Assembly: GCF_014647375.1 (NCBI RefSeq)
Contig: NZ_BMPB01000004.1
Location: forward strand, 62,001-126,000
Direction: 5' to 3'
From: Parabacteroides faecis
GTDB taxonomy: Bacteria > Bacteroidota > Bacteroidia > Bacteroidales > Tannerellaceae
Length of the DNA stretch: 64,000 nucleotides
Part shown: piece after piece, positions 1 to 9,494 of the stretch
How positions within the stretch are numbered: position 1 is the stretch's first letter
Layout: each line of letters begins with the position of its first letter
Position numbers and translations under genes: made by a program
The notes under the pieces: model-generated
The model's input: only the letters and a program-made list of their open reading frames with translations
Database searches by the model: none
What the model was told of the DNA's origin: nothing

Positions 1-3000
1 AAACAGATTTGACTTATAAGATCAATGATCGTAACATCAACATTATCCGCAAAAACTATGCTATCCAACAACAAACCAAACGCATTACAGGTAAAGTTAT
101 TGACAGTAATGGCGAACCAATTATCGGAGCTAATGTGGTGGAGAAAGGTACTACTAATGGATCTATCACTGATCTTGAAGGTACCTTCAAGATCAGTGTG
201 GCATCAAATGCCACACTATCTATATCGTATATTGGATATAAATCAACAGATATAAAAATAGACACACGCAGTTCATATGAGATCATACTTAACGAAGACT
301 CTGAAGCATTGGACGAAATTGTTGTAATTGGCTACGGTACAGCGCGCAAGATTGACTTGACCGGTTCAACATCTTCTTTAGGTGGTGATAAACTTAGAAT
401 GAAAAGTACACCCCAACTTTCCAGCCAGCTACAAGGACAAATGGCCGGTGTACAGATCACACGTTCCAGCGGTGACCCATCAGCCGGAGCAACCATCCGT
501 GTGCGCGGTATTACGACCATGTCAACTAATGATCCATTGGTAATCGTGGACGGTGTACCAGGAACTCTTACAGATATCGCTCCTGAAGATGTAAAAGACA
601 TCCAAGTATTGAAAGACGCTGCTTCAGCAGCTATTTATGGTTCACGTGCAGCTGCCGGTGTTATTTTGGTTACAACCAAACGTGCCAAAAATAAGGAATT
701 CCATCTTTCATATAATGGAGAATATGGCATCAATACACCAACAACCAAACCTAAATTTGCCAATGCAGTACAATGGATGAAAGGACTTAACGAATTAGCA
801 TTCAATGATGGAGCTTCTTCTCCTCATTCATTGTATTCGGAAGATGTAATCAACAACTATGCACAACTGCGCGCCGAGGATCCTGATCGCTATGCAGACA
901 CAGATTTTATGGATTTAGGTCTAAAAAGTAGCACACATCACCAACGTCATTCTCTCTCACTTAGTGGTGGTACCGATAAGTTGAAAACGAACTTCAGCTT
1001 TAACTATTATGATTCAGAAGCTCTTATTAATACAAAAAACTATGAACGTTTTAACATCCGAACTAATAATGACTATACAATCAATAGCTGGATCCATGCA
1101 AATGTAGACTTGAACCTGCTTTATTCTAATGCAACTGAACCACATGCTAGTATCGGTGAACTGATGGAGCGTGCACCAATCTATAATGCTTACTGGTCAG
1201 ACGGACGCTTTGCCGATGGTAAAGATGGTGATAACCCTATTGCTCAGCGTGAATTAAGTGGATCAATGAAAAAGCAAAACTATCGGGTTGGTGGAAAATT
1301 GCAATTAGATCTTACTCCTATAGAAGGACTGACTCTAACAGCAATCGTTGCCCCTCAATACTCTTTCTATAAGGGAAAAGATCATAAAAAAAGGTATGAG
1401 GTCTACCGGATTACTGGTGATCCGATTCCCGGAACCTTTTATTCTTCAACCAGTCTTAGCGAAAGTCGTAACGATAATCATAGTTTAACAAAGCAGTTTT
1501 ACGCAAACTATAAACTACAATTAAAACGCCATTCTATCGGACTAATGGCCGGTTACGAAGATTATTCTTACAAATGGGAAGAAGAAGGTGCTTCACGTAC
1601 TAACTATAGTTTGGTAAATTTCCCTTATTTGAATTTAGGTCCTGAAGATTATCAATTTAATAGTGGAAAAGCTGGACATAATGCCTATCGTTCGTTCTTC
1701 GGTCGTATCATGTACTCATGGGCGGATCGCTATATACTACAAGCTAATATCCGTTCCGATGGCTCCTCCCGTTTTGCTGATGGTCATCGTTGGGGTACGT
1801 TCCCATCTGTCAGCGCTGGATGGGTCATCTCTGAAGAGCCCTGGTTTAATAAGAGTGTTATCGATTTACTAAAACTACGTGGTTCTATCGGACAATTAGG
1901 AAATGAACGTATTGGTTCAGAATTCCCATATCAAGCCAAATTGACATTCGGTACAGGTTTTATACCTAATGCTTCTACTGGAGTTTCCGATGTTGTACAG
2001 ACAGCGTACCAGACAGATTACGCATTCAAAAACCTGACATGGGAAACTACTACTACTTATGGTATTGGTGCAGATATAACTTTGTTGAACAACAGACTAC
2101 GTGGTTCAATTGATTACTATTACAAAAAGACAACAGATATGTTAATGGAAGTAGGATTTCCTTCCTATTTCGGTTATAATGCACCACAAAACAATGCAGC
2201 CGACATGAACACACGAGGTTGGGATCTTGAACTATCATGGAGTGACCAAATTAACGACTTCCGTTACGGCGTAAGTTTCAACCTATCCGATTATCGTTCA
2301 AAAATGGGATACATGGCAGATAGACAGAAAATCGACGATAACAAGATTATTGAAGAAGGTTCCTACTATAATGAATGGTATGGTTACAAAAGTATGGGAA
2401 TTATCTTAAACGAAGCAGCCATGTTAGACGAAAATGGTAATAAGATTCCCGTTCTGACCAACAATGATAAAGCCGGTAATATTCGTTACCAAGACATTGA
2501 TGGTGATGGTAAAATTACTGCATCTAACGACCGTGTACGTTTAGGTAACTCTCTGCCAGAAATGCAATACGGCGGCTCTCTTTGGGCTGAATGGAAAGGA
2601 ATTGATTTCAATTTATCATTCCAAGGTATCGGGCATCAATTATCTTATTGGTCATGGCCTGGTACACCATTCAATTACCAAGCATACGCCTGCCCGCTGA
2701 ATCTAATCGAAAGCCATTGGAACCCAACAGCTACAGACGCAGAAAACGCTAATGCGAAATATCCAAAGTTAACAACCAATAGTGCTAATATTTATGCCAA
2801 AAGCGACTTTTATCTTTTCAACGGAGCTTATATGCGTATCAAAAACATTACATTAGGGTACACACTTCCGTCTGAAATCACAAAGAAGTTCTTTGTCAAT
2901 AAATTGCGAGTCTATTTCAGCGCAAACGATTTACCTGCTTTCTCTAAATATCCCGAAGGATATGATCCAGAATGGAATCGTAGCGGTGATTTGCTCTTAT

Positions 3001-3035
3001 CTTCTTATATTTTTGGTTTGAATGTCTCATTTTAA
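1..3035 (+). CDS. SusC/RagA-type TonB-dependent outer-membrane transporter (5' end outside window)
   Basis: This is the outer-membrane barrel of a SusCD nutrient importer, which takes up oligomers with the SusD lipoprotein encoded next door and is powered by TonB-ExbBD. The frame is open to the left edge. The first residues (TDLTYKINDRNINI) look like the end of an STN domain, so the TTG at position 9 is not a real start and the gene begins upstream. Next comes a carboxypeptidase-regulatory-like domain (ITGKVIDSNGEPIIGANV), a TonB-box-like segment (EALDEIVVIGYG), a plug domain (DPLVIVDGVPG, then LKDAASAAIYGSRAAAGVI) and a long beta-rich barrel ending in aromatic Phe (GLNVSF), as expected for a Bam substrate. 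SusD follows after 15 nt. The substrate cannot be deduced, because no glycoside hydrolase is visible in the window. Composition is AT-rich, like the next two genes. Confidence 0.95.
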   Translation, partial: TDLTYKINDRNINIIRKNYAIQQQTKRITGKVIDSNGEPIIGANVVEKGTTNGSITDLEGTFKISVASNATLSISYIGYKSTDIKIDTRSSYEIILNEDSEALDEIVVIGYGTARKIDLTGSTSSLGGDKLRMKSTPQLSSQLQGQMAGVQITRSSGDPSAGATIRVRGITTMSTNDPLVIVDGVPGTLTDIAPEDVKDIQVLKDAASAAIYGSRAAAGVILVTTKRAKNKEFHLSYNGEYGINTPTTKPKFANAVQWMKGLNELAFNDGASSPHSLYSEDVINNYAQLRAEDPDRYADTDFMDLGLKSSTHHQRHSLSLSGGTDKLKTNFSFNYYDSEALINTKNYERFNIRTNNDYTINSWIHANVDLNLLYSNATEPHASIGELMERAPIYNAYWSDGRFADGKDGDNPIAQRELSGSMKKQNYRVGGKLQLDLTPIEGLTLTAIVAPQYSFYKGKDHKKRYEVYRITGDPIPGTFYSSTSLSESRNDNHSLTKQFYANYKLQLKRHSIGLMAGYEDYSYKWEEEGASRTNYSLVNFPYLNLGPEDYQFNSGKAGHNAYRSFFGRIMYSWADRYILQANIRSDGSSRFADGHRWGTFPSVSAGWVISEEPWFNKSVIDLLKLRGSIGQLGNERIGSEFPYQAKLTFGTGFIPNASTGVSDVVQTAYQTDYAFKNLTWETTTTYGIGADITLLNNRLRGSIDYYYKKTTDMLMEVGFPSYFGYNAPQNNAADMNTRGWDLELSWSDQINDFRYGVSFNLSDYRSKMGYMADRQKIDDNKIIEEGSYYNEWYGYKSMGIILNEAAMLDENGNKIPVLTNNDKAGNIRYQDIDGDGKITASNDRVRLGNSLPEMQYGGSLWAEWKGIDFNLSFQGIGHQLSYWSWPGTPFNYQAYACPLNLIESHWNPTATDAENANAKYPKLTTNSANIYAKSDFYLFNGAYMRIKNITLGYTLPSEITKKFFVNKLRVYFSANDLPAFSKYPEGYDPEWNRSGDLLLSSYIFGLNVSF

Positions 3036-3050
3036 ATAAAGAATCTTATT

Positions 3051-4889
3051 ATGAATAGAATAAGTAAATATATATTTACCGGAATAATAGCACTAAATAT
3101 GGCCTCTTGTGCCGACCTCGATCTAAATCCATTATCAGAGGGAGCTAGTGAAAATTGGTATCACGATGAAACCGAAATAGAAATGGCACTCAATGACTTA
3201 TGGCGACCTGATTTCTTTCCTATCGATGGAATGGAATGGGACGATGACATTCTAAATCGTGATGGCTCTAACGAAATCACATTAGGAACAGTAACATCCC
3301 AATGGGGAACATCCTCTACTCGTTGGACATCTCATTACAAATCGATTGTACGTGCTTTAAAAATAATCCAAGCATTAGATGATGGAACTGCAAACGGATT
3401 GACGGAAGAGAAAATCAATCAATACAAAGGAGAAGCATACTTCATGACTGGATTTGCTTATTGTGCATTAGCTACTTATTATGGAGATTGCGTTTTAAAT
3501 AAAGGCATGACATTAGAAGAAGCATATAAAGCTGTTCGCTCACCTAAAAGTGAAGTGTTAGCCTATGCTTTTGAATGTTTAGATAAAGCCGTTGAATATT
3601 TGCCAACATCTTATACGGGGCAACAAAGGCCAACCAAAGGAGCTGCCCTCGGTTTTAAAGCTCGCTTTGCACTTTTTCATGAAGATTGGAAAACAGCTAT
3701 TCAGGCAGCTGAAGAATGTATGAATTTAGAAGTTTATCAACTACATGACAATTACAGTGAACTTTTTAAAGCAAACAGTTCCCCTGAACTTATGTTCTAT
3801 TTTAAAGGAGATTTAACTTTAAAAAAAGGATATGGCTTTTTTGGTGATGTTGGTAGCTATGTTATCCGTAAAATAGGTGGCACTACAAGCAGAAGTCCGT
3901 CTCTGGAACTATTCTGTTCCTATACATGCATAGATGGTCTACCTATAGATAAATCCCCACTCTATAATTCAAAAGATCCTTTTGCAAATCGTGACCCACG
4001 TCTAGCGATGACTATTCAACCATTTAAAACTAAATATTCTGCTGATTATGTTGAATATGAGCAATCAAAAGTAGACGGAACATTTAAAGAAAAATATCCA
4101 GACTACATTACGTTAGGTTATGAATACAACCCTAATCCTTATGCAAATAAAGTATACGAAGTCTCATCTGGACAGATGGTAATCAGCACAGATTCGAAGG
4201 CATCCAACCAACATTCAGCATACAATGGATTACTCCTGCGTAAATTTGTAAAAGACAATTGGAAAGATTTTAAAAATTACGGTAGAGTCTCGGATAACTG
4301 TTATCCTTACTTACGCTATGCAGAAGTATTAATGACCTATATCGAAGCTAAAAATGAATTAGGTGAATGTACACAAGAAGATTTGGATAAGACTATCAAT
4401 TTAATACGTGAACGTGCCTATCGGGGTAGTGGAATTACTTATCCCCGTGTTAAAGTTGCATCACAAGAAGCCTTACGAAAAATCATTTGTATGGAACGTC
4501 GTTCAGAATTTGCATTCGAAGGAATTCGTTATCGTGATTTGCTCCGTTGGCGTATCGCCGAAAAATCACATAACAAACCAATGTACTATCTTTCACGTGC
4601 TTGGTCCAACTCTGCCAATTGGAATGGTTTGACTGGCAGCGAGTCGAATATTGAGTTGTCTGCTGATTTCATGGTTTTACTAAAAAATTGGGATAAAGGT
4701 AATTATCCAATCGGCGGTATACCTGTAATTGACAAAGACGGTCTACCCGACCTCTCTCCTATGGAAACAGCTGGATATATCACTACATTCTATAAAATGT
4801 CATTTGATCCGAAAAAAAATTATCTATGGCCTATCCCTGCCAACGATATTTTAGTTAATGACAAATTAACACAGAACGAGGGTTATTAA
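3051..4889 (+). CDS. SusD/RagB-family nutrient-binding lipoprotein
   Basis: This is the cell-surface lid of the SusCD importer. The N-terminus is a lipoprotein signal with lipobox MASC, giving the lipidated cysteine at residue 20. The rest has the SusD pattern: an N-terminal TPR-like helical part (KGEAYFMTGFAYCALATYYGD), the segment YPYLRYAEVLMTYIEAKNELG and the family-typical RRSEFAFEGIRYRDLLRW near residues 485-502, ending in a region that reads FDPKKNYLWPIPANDI. At 612 aa the length is normal. It starts 15 nt after susC and is surely co-transcribed with it. A hairpin with a T-rich tail follows the stop, so transcription may end or weaken there before the oxidoreductase genes. Confidence 0.95.
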   Translation: MNRISKYIFTGIIALNMASCADLDLNPLSEGASENWYHDETEIEMALNDLWRPDFFPIDGMEWDDDILNRDGSNEITLGTVTSQWGTSSTRWTSHYKSIVRALKIIQALDDGTANGLTEEKINQYKGEAYFMTGFAYCALATYYGDCVLNKGMTLEEAYKAVRSPKSEVLAYAFECLDKAVEYLPTSYTGQQRPTKGAALGFKARFALFHEDWKTAIQAAEECMNLEVYQLHDNYSELFKANSSPELMFYFKGDLTLKKGYGFFGDVGSYVIRKIGGTTSRSPSLELFCSYTCIDGLPIDKSPLYNSKDPFANRDPRLAMTIQPFKTKYSADYVEYEQSKVDGTFKEKYPDYITLGYEYNPNPYANKVYEVSSGQMVISTDSKASNQHSAYNGLLLRKFVKDNWKDFKNYGRVSDNCYPYLRYAEVLMTYIEAKNELGECTQEDLDKTINLIRERAYRGSGITYPRVKVASQEALRKIICMERRSEFAFEGIRYRDLLRWRIAEKSHNKPMYYLSRAWSNSANWNGLTGSESNIELSADFMVLLKNWDKGNYPIGGIPVIDKDGLPDLSPMETAGYITTFYKMSFDPKKNYLWPIPANDILVNDKLTQNEGY

Positions 4890-4911
4890 TCAATACATTC
4901 GAACTATTTTT

Positions 4912-4971
4912 ATACCTTGGCTATAATAGCAATCTTTACAAAAGATATTGTTCAGATTATAGCCGAGGTAT
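4912..4971 (+). terminator. Hairpin terminator after susD
   Basis: Arms at 4912-4927 and 4956-4971 pair over 16 positions with a single G-T wobble. The 28-nt loop is long. A T-rich stretch (TTAATTTTTAATTTTA) follows. It lies between susD and the first oxidoreductase gene, so it may separate or attenuate the two halves of the locus. Confidence 0.65.
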
Positions 4972-5026
4972 TTAATTTTTAATTTTATTCTGCACACAGT
5001 AAAACACTATCATATATTCATCACTC

Positions 5027-6418
5027 ATGAAAAGAAGAAATTTTATCCATAATCTAAGCTCTTTAGGATTAGCCTCTGTTACTTTTGGAGCTTCCGTCAC
5101 TGCAAAAGCAATGGAAACACCGAAAGAACATTATTCATTCGGTAAACTTAAAATTCCCTGTTCCAATGAATATGAGGTCATTGTTGTCGGAGGTGGTCCT
5201 TCTGGATGTGCTGCTGCCACAGCTGCTGCACGCGAAGGTGCTAAAACGTTATTGATAGAGGGAACTGGAGCCCTCGGCGGTATGGGAACTTCTGGATTGT
5301 TAAATGCTTGGTGTCCCTTTACTGATGGCAAACAAATAATCTATAAAGGTATCGCAGAAAAAGTTTTTACCGAATCAAAAAAAGGGGTACCTCATATCCG
5401 TTACAACGATTGGGTTCCCATCAACGGAGAATATCTGAAAATAGTGTATGATGATTTAGTAACTTCTGCTGGTGTTACAGTTCTGTTCTTCTCCAGTATG
5501 GCCGCCGTTGAAATGAAACGAAAAGGAGTCGTCGATGCGATCTTTGTGGCTAATAAATCCGGTTTATCAGCGTATAAAGCAAACGTTTTTATCGATTGTA
5601 CAGGAGATGGAGATCTGGCAGCACGAGCTGGTGCTGATTTTGTAATGGGAGATAAAGCTGGTGCTGTACAAGAAGGAACGCTATGTTTTACAGTCGGGAA
5701 TATTGACCCATATGAATTTTCTTTGATCGGTAACAATGTCCTCAGCACAAACAAGAAAAGTCCGATCCATTCAATTTTTGGGAATCCGAAATATCCATTG
5801 GTAAAGGATAAACACATGAACGACAAGATCATTGGACCGGGATTTTTAGGATTCAATGCCGGTCACGTAACAGTCGACAGTACTGATCCACGCTCTCTGA
5901 GTGATGCTATGATAAAAGGACGAAAATTAGTCCGTCAACTGCATGAAGGATTAGTAGAGTTTGCTCCTAAACCTTTCGCTGCTTCATTTTTAGCAAGTAC
6001 AGCCAACTTAATGGGAATCAGAGAAAGTCGCCGAATCAAATGCGATTATACATTCACCGTAGATGATTGGCTGGCTCGTCGTGAATTTGAAGATGGAATC
6101 GGTAGGAATTGTTACTATATCGATGTACATAAAGAAAATGCGAATCACTACCCTCGTTACAAAAAAGGTGAATCACATGGAATTCCATTCCGCTGCTTGA
6201 CTCCGATCGGTCTTAAAAACGTTATGGTAGCAGGTCGATGCATTTCAACAGATTCATACGCACACGGCAGCCTGCGTGTGATGCCGCCTTCATTAGTAAC
6301 AGGTGAAGCCGCCGGAATTGCAGCAGGACAAATTTGCAAGTCGCAATCACCAGATGTTCATAATGTAGATATTCAGCGATTAAGAAAACGTTTACAAGAA
6401 GTAGGGCAATTAATTTAA
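5027..6418 (+). CDS. Exported FAD-dependent oxidoreductase (FAD_oxidored / PF12831-like)
   Basis: 463-aa flavoprotein. The N-terminus MKRRNFIHN followed by a mildly hydrophobic stretch looks like a Tat signal, fitting export of a folded FAD enzyme. After the signal comes a Rossmann FAD-binding motif (EVIVVGGGPSGCAAATAAAREG, G-x-G-x-x-G present, near residues 50-70), then GALGGMGTSG, and a second conserved segment near the C-terminus (GLKNVMVAGRCISTDSYAHGS, then TGEAAGIAAGQ) that normally contacts FAD. The family is common in Bacteroidetes polysaccharide-locus neighbourhoods, often with unknown substrate. Two more members of the family follow directly, the three together forming a cassette downstream of SusCD. 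The true substrate is unknown; oxidation of a sugar or a related small molecule is only an inference from context. Confidence 0.85.
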   Translation: MKRRNFIHNLSSLGLASVTFGASVTAKAMETPKEHYSFGKLKIPCSNEYEVIVVGGGPSGCAAATAAAREGAKTLLIEGTGALGGMGTSGLLNAWCPFTDGKQIIYKGIAEKVFTESKKGVPHIRYNDWVPINGEYLKIVYDDLVTSAGVTVLFFSSMAAVEMKRKGVVDAIFVANKSGLSAYKANVFIDCTGDGDLAARAGADFVMGDKAGAVQEGTLCFTVGNIDPYEFSLIGNNVLSTNKKSPIHSIFGNPKYPLVKDKHMNDKIIGPGFLGFNAGHVTVDSTDPRSLSDAMIKGRKLVRQLHEGLVEFAPKPFAASFLASTANLMGIRESRRIKCDYTFTVDDWLARREFEDGIGRNCYYIDVHKENANHYPRYKKGESHGIPFRCLTPIGLKNVMVAGRCISTDSYAHGSLRVMPPSLVTGEAAGIAAGQICKSQSPDVHNVDIQRLRKRLQEVGQLI

Positions 6419-6485
6419 GAAACGATTCATTCGTCTTCATCTCTTTTATGCAATTCTTCCATTTTAATTCTTAAATAATAAAACC

Positions 6486-9400
6486 ATGATTACACGTAGA
6501 GATTTTTTTAAAATAGCAGCAGCAAGTGGAGCTTTAGCTTCTGTCGGACAAATTGTAGAAGCAAAGTCAACAATACAATCAGCCGTTCCCGACGAAGGAT
6601 TCTGCCATGAAGGGGCGCGTAAGATTCCGGTGATTGCAGAGGTAGACCTTGTGGTCGCGGGCGGAAGTTCGCGGGCAATTGCCGCGGCTGCTGCCGCAGC
6701 GAAAACGGGTAGCCGGGTTTATTTAGTTGGTTACATGCCTTATTTGGGTGAAGACATATGCGGCTCACATCTCTACGAACGGGAAGCAGAAGAAAAATTG
6801 CAGACGGCACTTGCACGCAAGCTCTTTCCGGGGAAAAATTTCCCGACCCCGCTGCATATAAAGAAAACATTGGAAGACGAATTGATCGACAACAATGTCC
6901 AGTTCCTTTACAGCAGTTATGTAACGAATGTACTGACGGACCCGTCCGGAAAACCTGCGGGAGTCGTGATCGCGAACCGTTCGGGCAGACAGGCCATCCG
7001 TTGTAAAGCGATTATCGATGCGACACACAATGCTTCCGTTGCAGGACTATTAGGAGCGGAACGTAAACCTTTTACCGCAGGTACGCAGGAATTCTGCTAT
7101 ACCGTAGTAGGAAATACCAAAAAAGAAGCACCGGAAATTATCCTGGCCGAAGGATTATCCCAGCCCATTAAGGTTGGCGAGAAAAGCTATCCGGTCACCC
7201 GCTATACATTCCGTTTACCGCTCAAAGACGACTCGTATGCATCACTGGCCGAGGTCGAACAGATCATCCGCAGCCGGACATGGGATATCGAGCAGGTCGA
7301 TAGCTCGGATCTGCTCTGGTATATTCCGAAACAAACGATTGACAGCGAGAAAGCATATAACGGGAATCCGGTTTCCTTGCGCAAGTTACCAATGCAAGCG
7401 TTTAAATCAAAAAATATAGCAAACCTGTGGGTACTCGGTCCCTGTGCCGAAATACCAAGAGAACTGGCAACCCAAGTGATGCGTCCCGTTCCAGCTTTAT
7501 TCATAGGAGAGATGATGGGAGAAATGGTTGCCGGACAGATAAAGGATATACCCGTACCGGCTCAGGTCACTGTCCGTCAACTCAAAGTAAATGCTTCGAA
7601 CTACGGACAAACGGGCGAACTGCTTTCCCCGCTCCGTCCGTCTCTGCAAAAGGGATTCGTCGACTCTCCGTCAGGCGCACTCCCGATTTTAGGCAGCTAC
7701 GACGTTATTGTGATGGGAGGTGGCACAGCAGGTGCTTCCGCAGGAATATCCGCAGCCAAACAGGGAGCCAATACATTGGTATTGGAATACTTGCACGGGC
7801 TTGGAGGATTAAGCACACTGGGTATGATCGGAGTCTATTGGGACGGGTTCCGGGGCGGATATACCGCTCATATAGACAAGAGTGTCCTGGCAATGGCACC
7901 CAAAGACCACCCAAGACAACCCAAAGGGGAAGGCCGCTTCCCCGCCGACTGGAAGATGGAATGGCATCGTAAAGAACTGCTACAGGCAGGAGGCAAACTC
8001 TGGTTCGGTGTGATGGGATGCGGGGCTTTGACAGAAGGAAACCAGGTAAAAGGAGTCGTAGTCGCCACCCCCTTCGGGCGAGGTGTCATCCTATCCAAAA
8101 TATTGATAGACAGCACAGGAAGTGCAGACATAGCTATTGCCGCCGGTGCATCATTCGATTATACAGGTAAAAAAACAATCGCCGTACAAGGTGCGGGAAC
8201 CGGCAAATGGGCACCGGGTGACTATTACAACAATAACGATTGGTTATTCGTTGACGACACAGATATCCTGGATGTCTCACGCGCTTTCGTCCAAGCCAAG
8301 ACAAAACTGCAAGGACAATACGATCTGGTCAAAATCCCTCAAACACGCGAACGTCGGCGGGTGATCGGAGACTACATCATATCGGTATACGACGTGATAA
8401 ACCATCGCCGCTATCCCGACACGATTTCTTATCACAAAAGCTCGTTCGATACACATGGCATGATCATAGACCCGCTCTTCATCCTGAACCCACCGGAAAA
8501 ACGGCATATGATCTACGACGCAGATGTTCCGCTGCGCAGTCTTCTGCCTAAGGGATTGGAAGGGATTCTGACAACCGGCCTGGGAGCAAGTGCGCACCGG
8601 GATGCCATGCCGGTGATCCGTATGCAGCCCTGCCTGCAAAACCAGGGATATGCAGTCGGCTACCTTTCCGCCCTATGTGTCAAAGAAAATAAATCTCCGC
8701 GCAAGATAGATATCAAAAAGGTGCAGCGTCACCTGGTCGAGATCGGGAATTTGCCGCAACGGGTGCTGACGGATAAGGAGTTTAAAGGGTTCAGTAATTC
8801 CGAGATGAAGAAGGCTATCGCCAGTGTGACGGATAATTATAAAGGGCTCGAAATATTGTTGACCGATCCCGAACGTTGCATACAGCTCGCCGGCAAACAA
8901 ATCGCCGGAGCCACTATGCCGGAAGAGAGAGTGATCCTTGCCAGCATCCTCTGTATCTTAGGACAAGGGAAACACGCTTCGGTACTGGCTGAAGCTATCC
9001 GCCAATATAAAGACTGGGACGAGGGCTGGCACTACACCGGGATGGGACAATTCGGGATGTGTCTCAGCCGCTTGGACGCCCTTATCACCGCGTTGGGATA
9101 CTCTCGCGAAACATCCGTCCTTCCCACCGTACTGGAAAAGGCAAAGAAGTTGGAACCGGAAGACTATCTTTCTCATTTCCGTGCCATCGCTATGGCCACG
9201 GAAGCAATAGGCAGCCGAGAAGCGGTTCCCCAACTGGCAACCATGCTGACGACACCGGGTGTACGGGGGCATTCGATCCTTTCCTACACCGAAGCGCGCA
9301 GCAAAGCCGTTCCCGATCTCAACGACACATCTACCCGTAACCTCGCGTTGAAGGAATTGCATTTGGCAAGAGCCCTTTACCTATGCGGCGACCAGGACGG

Positions 9401-9488
9401 TATCGGGGAAGAAGTACTCCGCCGGTATGCCAACGGCCTGCAAGGCCACTATGCACGTTACGCACAAGAAATATTAAACAGTAAATAG
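6486..9488 (+). CDS. Tat-exported double-FAD-domain oxidoreductase with helical C-terminal tail
   Basis: A 1000-aa protein that appears to be two FAD_oxidored (PF12831-like) modules in one chain. The N-terminus MITRRDFFKIAAASGALAS is a classical Tat signal. The first module starts near residue 55 with a degenerate nucleotide-binding loop (VVAGGSSRAIAA: two of the usual glycines replaced by Ser and Ala). The second starts near residue 408 with an intact one (VIVMGGGTAGASAGISAAKQG) and a normal LGGLSTLGMIG follow-up. The last ~200 residues, from about 800, are helical and repeat-like (EERVILASILCILGQG, REAVPQLATMLTTPG), resembling HEAT repeats. The first ~110 nt are AT-rich like the upstream genes; from about 6600 onwards the gene is distinctly GC-rich. 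The stop is 6 nt before the next oxidoreductase. Substrate unknown. Confidence 0.82.
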   Translation: MITRRDFFKIAAASGALASVGQIVEAKSTIQSAVPDEGFCHEGARKIPVIAEVDLVVAGGSSRAIAAAAAAAKTGSRVYLVGYMPYLGEDICGSHLYEREAEEKLQTALARKLFPGKNFPTPLHIKKTLEDELIDNNVQFLYSSYVTNVLTDPSGKPAGVVIANRSGRQAIRCKAIIDATHNASVAGLLGAERKPFTAGTQEFCYTVVGNTKKEAPEIILAEGLSQPIKVGEKSYPVTRYTFRLPLKDDSYASLAEVEQIIRSRTWDIEQVDSSDLLWYIPKQTIDSEKAYNGNPVSLRKLPMQAFKSKNIANLWVLGPCAEIPRELATQVMRPVPALFIGEMMGEMVAGQIKDIPVPAQVTVRQLKVNASNYGQTGELLSPLRPSLQKGFVDSPSGALPILGSYDVIVMGGGTAGASAGISAAKQGANTLVLEYLHGLGGLSTLGMIGVYWDGFRGGYTAHIDKSVLAMAPKDHPRQPKGEGRFPADWKMEWHRKELLQAGGKLWFGVMGCGALTEGNQVKGVVVATPFGRGVILSKILIDSTGSADIAIAAGASFDYTGKKTIAVQGAGTGKWAPGDYYNNNDWLFVDDTDILDVSRAFVQAKTKLQGQYDLVKIPQTRERRRVIGDYIISVYDVINHRRYPDTISYHKSSFDTHGMIIDPLFILNPPEKRHMIYDADVPLRSLLPKGLEGILTTGLGASAHRDAMPVIRMQPCLQNQGYAVGYLSALCVKENKSPRKIDIKKVQRHLVEIGNLPQRVLTDKEFKGFSNSEMKKAIASVTDNYKGLEILLTDPERCIQLAGKQIAGATMPEERVILASILCILGQGKHASVLAEAIRQYKDWDEGWHYTGMGQFGMCLSRLDALITALGYSRETSVLPTVLEKAKKLEPEDYLSHFRAIAMATEAIGSREAVPQLATMLTTPGVRGHSILSYTEARSKAVPDLNDTSTRNLALKELHLARALYLCGDQDGIGEEVLRRYANGLQGHYARYAQEILNSK

Positions 9489-9494
9489 CAATTT

